Positions 63,027 through 64,000 of a DNA stretch of 64,000 nt are shown one piece after another. The notes below the pieces were generated by a model. The model did not search any database, was not told where the DNA came from, and saw only the letters and a program-made list of their open reading frames with translations. The first letter of the stretch is position 1. Each line of letters starts with the position of its first letter. A program made the translations under genes and the position numbers. Origin of the DNA: DRQF01 sp964559135 (GTDB taxonomy: Bacteria; Planctomycetota; GCA-002687715; DRQF01); contig CAZLGG010000007.1 in assembly GCA_964559135.1 (NCBI GenBank), forward strand, positions 4,886-68,885, in the 5' to 3' direction.

Positions 63027-63042
63027 ACCGACCCGGGTCGGT
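63027..63042. promoter_or_regulatory. Perfect 16-bp palindrome upstream of the porin-like gene
   Basis: ACCGACCCGGGTCGGT reads the same on both strands. It ends 16 bases before the ATG and 8 bases before the end of the probable ribosome-binding site. As RNA it could fold into a hairpin near the ribosome-binding site; as DNA it could be an operator. Confidence 0.45.
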
Positions 63043-63058
63043 GAGAAGGGAATCGCCC

Positions 63059-64000
63059 ATGACCGGAAGATCCGCCAAGGCTTGTCTCGTGGTCCTCGCG
63101 CTCGTCTTCGGGACTCGAGCTGCTCGAGCCCAGAACGACGTTCAGGAAAGACTCAAGCGCCTGGAGGGAATGGTCCAGCGTCTGACGTCCGAAAACCAAG
63201 AGCTGCGTTCGACCGTCGAAGAACTCAAGAGTCAGCAGGAAGAGTCGGAGAGCGGAGAGCTCCAGTCGCGTCTCGACGAACTGGAAGCGGCCGTGGAGGG
63301 CATCGACTTGCGATCTTCGCTCGGGGGAAACCGCCTCTTCGCGCAGCAAGGCGGCTTCTTGGACCAAATCTACTTCTCCGGTGAATGGCGAACACGGTTC
63401 GACGTCCGCAGCAACACGGCTGACCTGCTCGACACCCTGGACGACGACGGATTTCGTTTGGACTATCGCTTCAATCTCGGGTTCGGTTTTCGCTTCGCCC
63501 CCATTCCTCAGGAGGGAGGTCCGGATCTGCGGATCACGACCCACTTCGAAATACAATCCGTGGGACGGGGTGCCAACAACACCGCCGAGAACATCGAGTC
63601 ATCGATCGGGACCGCCATCGGCGACTTCGCCACCCGCGAGAACGATCTGGACGTGGTCCGGCTCTACCAGGCCTACATCCTCCTCGAGAACGTCTTCGGG
63701 TCTCAGGGACTCGACTTCAAGTTCGGGCGCCAGGAATTGGCTTTCGGCAGTTTCTTCGTTCTGGGGACGAACGAGTTCTTCACCGGCACCGTCCACGATG
63801 CGATCCGCATGGACTTCGACATCGACGCCATCGACGGACAGTTCCATCTGTTCTACGCGAAAGAGGCCGCCGCCGATGGTCAGGTCTCACCGACGATCTC
63901 GACGGGTGGCCTCCTGACCGCTCAAGTGAGGGCCAGTGGCGACGAGGACGAGATGCTGGGACTCTACAGCGAATTCAGTTTCGCCGACCCCATCGATATC
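63059..64000 (+). CDS. Coiled-coil plus beta-barrel outer-membrane protein, 3'-partial
   Basis: The first 314 codons of an exported protein that runs off the window with no stop. A signal peptide (KACLVVLALVFGTRAARAQ) is followed by a heptad-rich coiled coil (about residues 25-80, NDVQERLKRLEGMVQRL), then beta-strand-rich text with IYFSGEWRTRF and LDFKFGRQELAFGSFFVLGTNEF. The FGRQELAFG segment is typical of alginate-export/OprP-like porins. A role in export or uptake of polysaccharides or anions is plausible, especially given the acetylation genes near 10 kb, but the rest of the protein is needed. AAGGGA about eight bases upstream supports the ATG at 63059. Confidence 0.85.
   Translation, partial: MTGRSAKACLVVLALVFGTRAARAQNDVQERLKRLEGMVQRLTSENQELRSTVEELKSQQEESESGELQSRLDELEAAVEGIDLRSSLGGNRLFAQQGGFLDQIYFSGEWRTRFDVRSNTADLLDTLDDDGFRLDYRFNLGFGFRFAPIPQEGGPDLRITTHFEIQSVGRGANNTAENIESSIGTAIGDFATRENDLDVVRLYQAYILLENVFGSQGLDFKFGRQELAFGSFFVLGTNEFFTGTVHDAIRMDFDIDAIDGQFHLFYAKEAAADGQVSPTISTGGLLTAQVRASGDEDEMLGLYSEFSFADPIDI

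Larger units (their letters stand above)
62648..63058. other. Divergent intergenic region
   Basis: About 410 bases between divergent genes for the repeat lipoprotein and the porin-like protein. It carries the minus-strand promoter at 62815-62843 and the palindrome at 63027-63042, plus a C/G-rich hairpin near 62800-62815. No gene is recognised. Confidence 0.6.

Overview
The window is about 64 kb of GC-rich bacterial chromosome on a scaffold. A run of ten N at 620-629 points to a draft or metagenome assembly. There are no rRNA genes, tRNA genes, CRISPR arrays or insertion sequences. Gene content suggests a Planctomycetota-like or related Gram-negative organism: two serine/threonine kinases (one FHA-fused), large TPR and repeat-rich secreted proteins, a three-gene succinate dehydrogenase with one long cytochrome b subunit, a stand-alone EF-G, and a porin-like protein. 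This assignment is inference, because no 16S or dense ribosomal locus is present.

The left third (1-26 kb) is mostly housekeeping: 3'-part of tilS, a beta-propeller lipoprotein, a YggS-type PLP protein, an FHA-kinase followed by purine nucleoside phosphorylase and purN, UDP-glucose dehydrogenase convergent with an AlgI/AlgJ-type polysaccharide O-acetylation pair, a 1371-residue TPR protein, a short rpmH (L34) gene with a clear terminator, rho, typA, an arginine-deiminase-superfamily hydrolase and argS.

The middle (26-43.5 kb) carries sdhCAB, a radical SAM/SPASM protein, an aconitase-family enzyme with swivel domain first, an EF-G, a ferredoxin-kinase pair, and several poorly known genes (a double zinc-ribbon protein, an amidohydrolase lacking metal ligands, a GH99-like secreted protein).

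The most striking region is 43.5-52.5 kb on the minus strand. It is a tightly overlapping operon for anaerobic benzoyl-CoA degradation: had, oah, dch, bcrC, bcrB, bcrA, bcrD, then an SDR dehydrogenase and a GNAT protein. A good sigma-70-like promoter lies just upstream of had. BcrABCD would dearomatise benzoyl-CoA using ATP and reduced ferredoxin; Dch, Had and Oah would hydrate, oxidise and open the ring to 3-hydroxypimelyl-CoA. No benzoate-CoA ligase or ferredoxin-reducing oxidoreductase lies in the window.

The right end (52.5-64 kb) is a surface/secreted block: two secreted proteins in tandem, a 1010-residue protein with a duplicated MAM-like module, a 1152-residue putative lipoprotein built largely of six-residue Val/Asn/Ala repeats, and the start of a coiled-coil plus beta-barrel outer-membrane protein that runs off the window.
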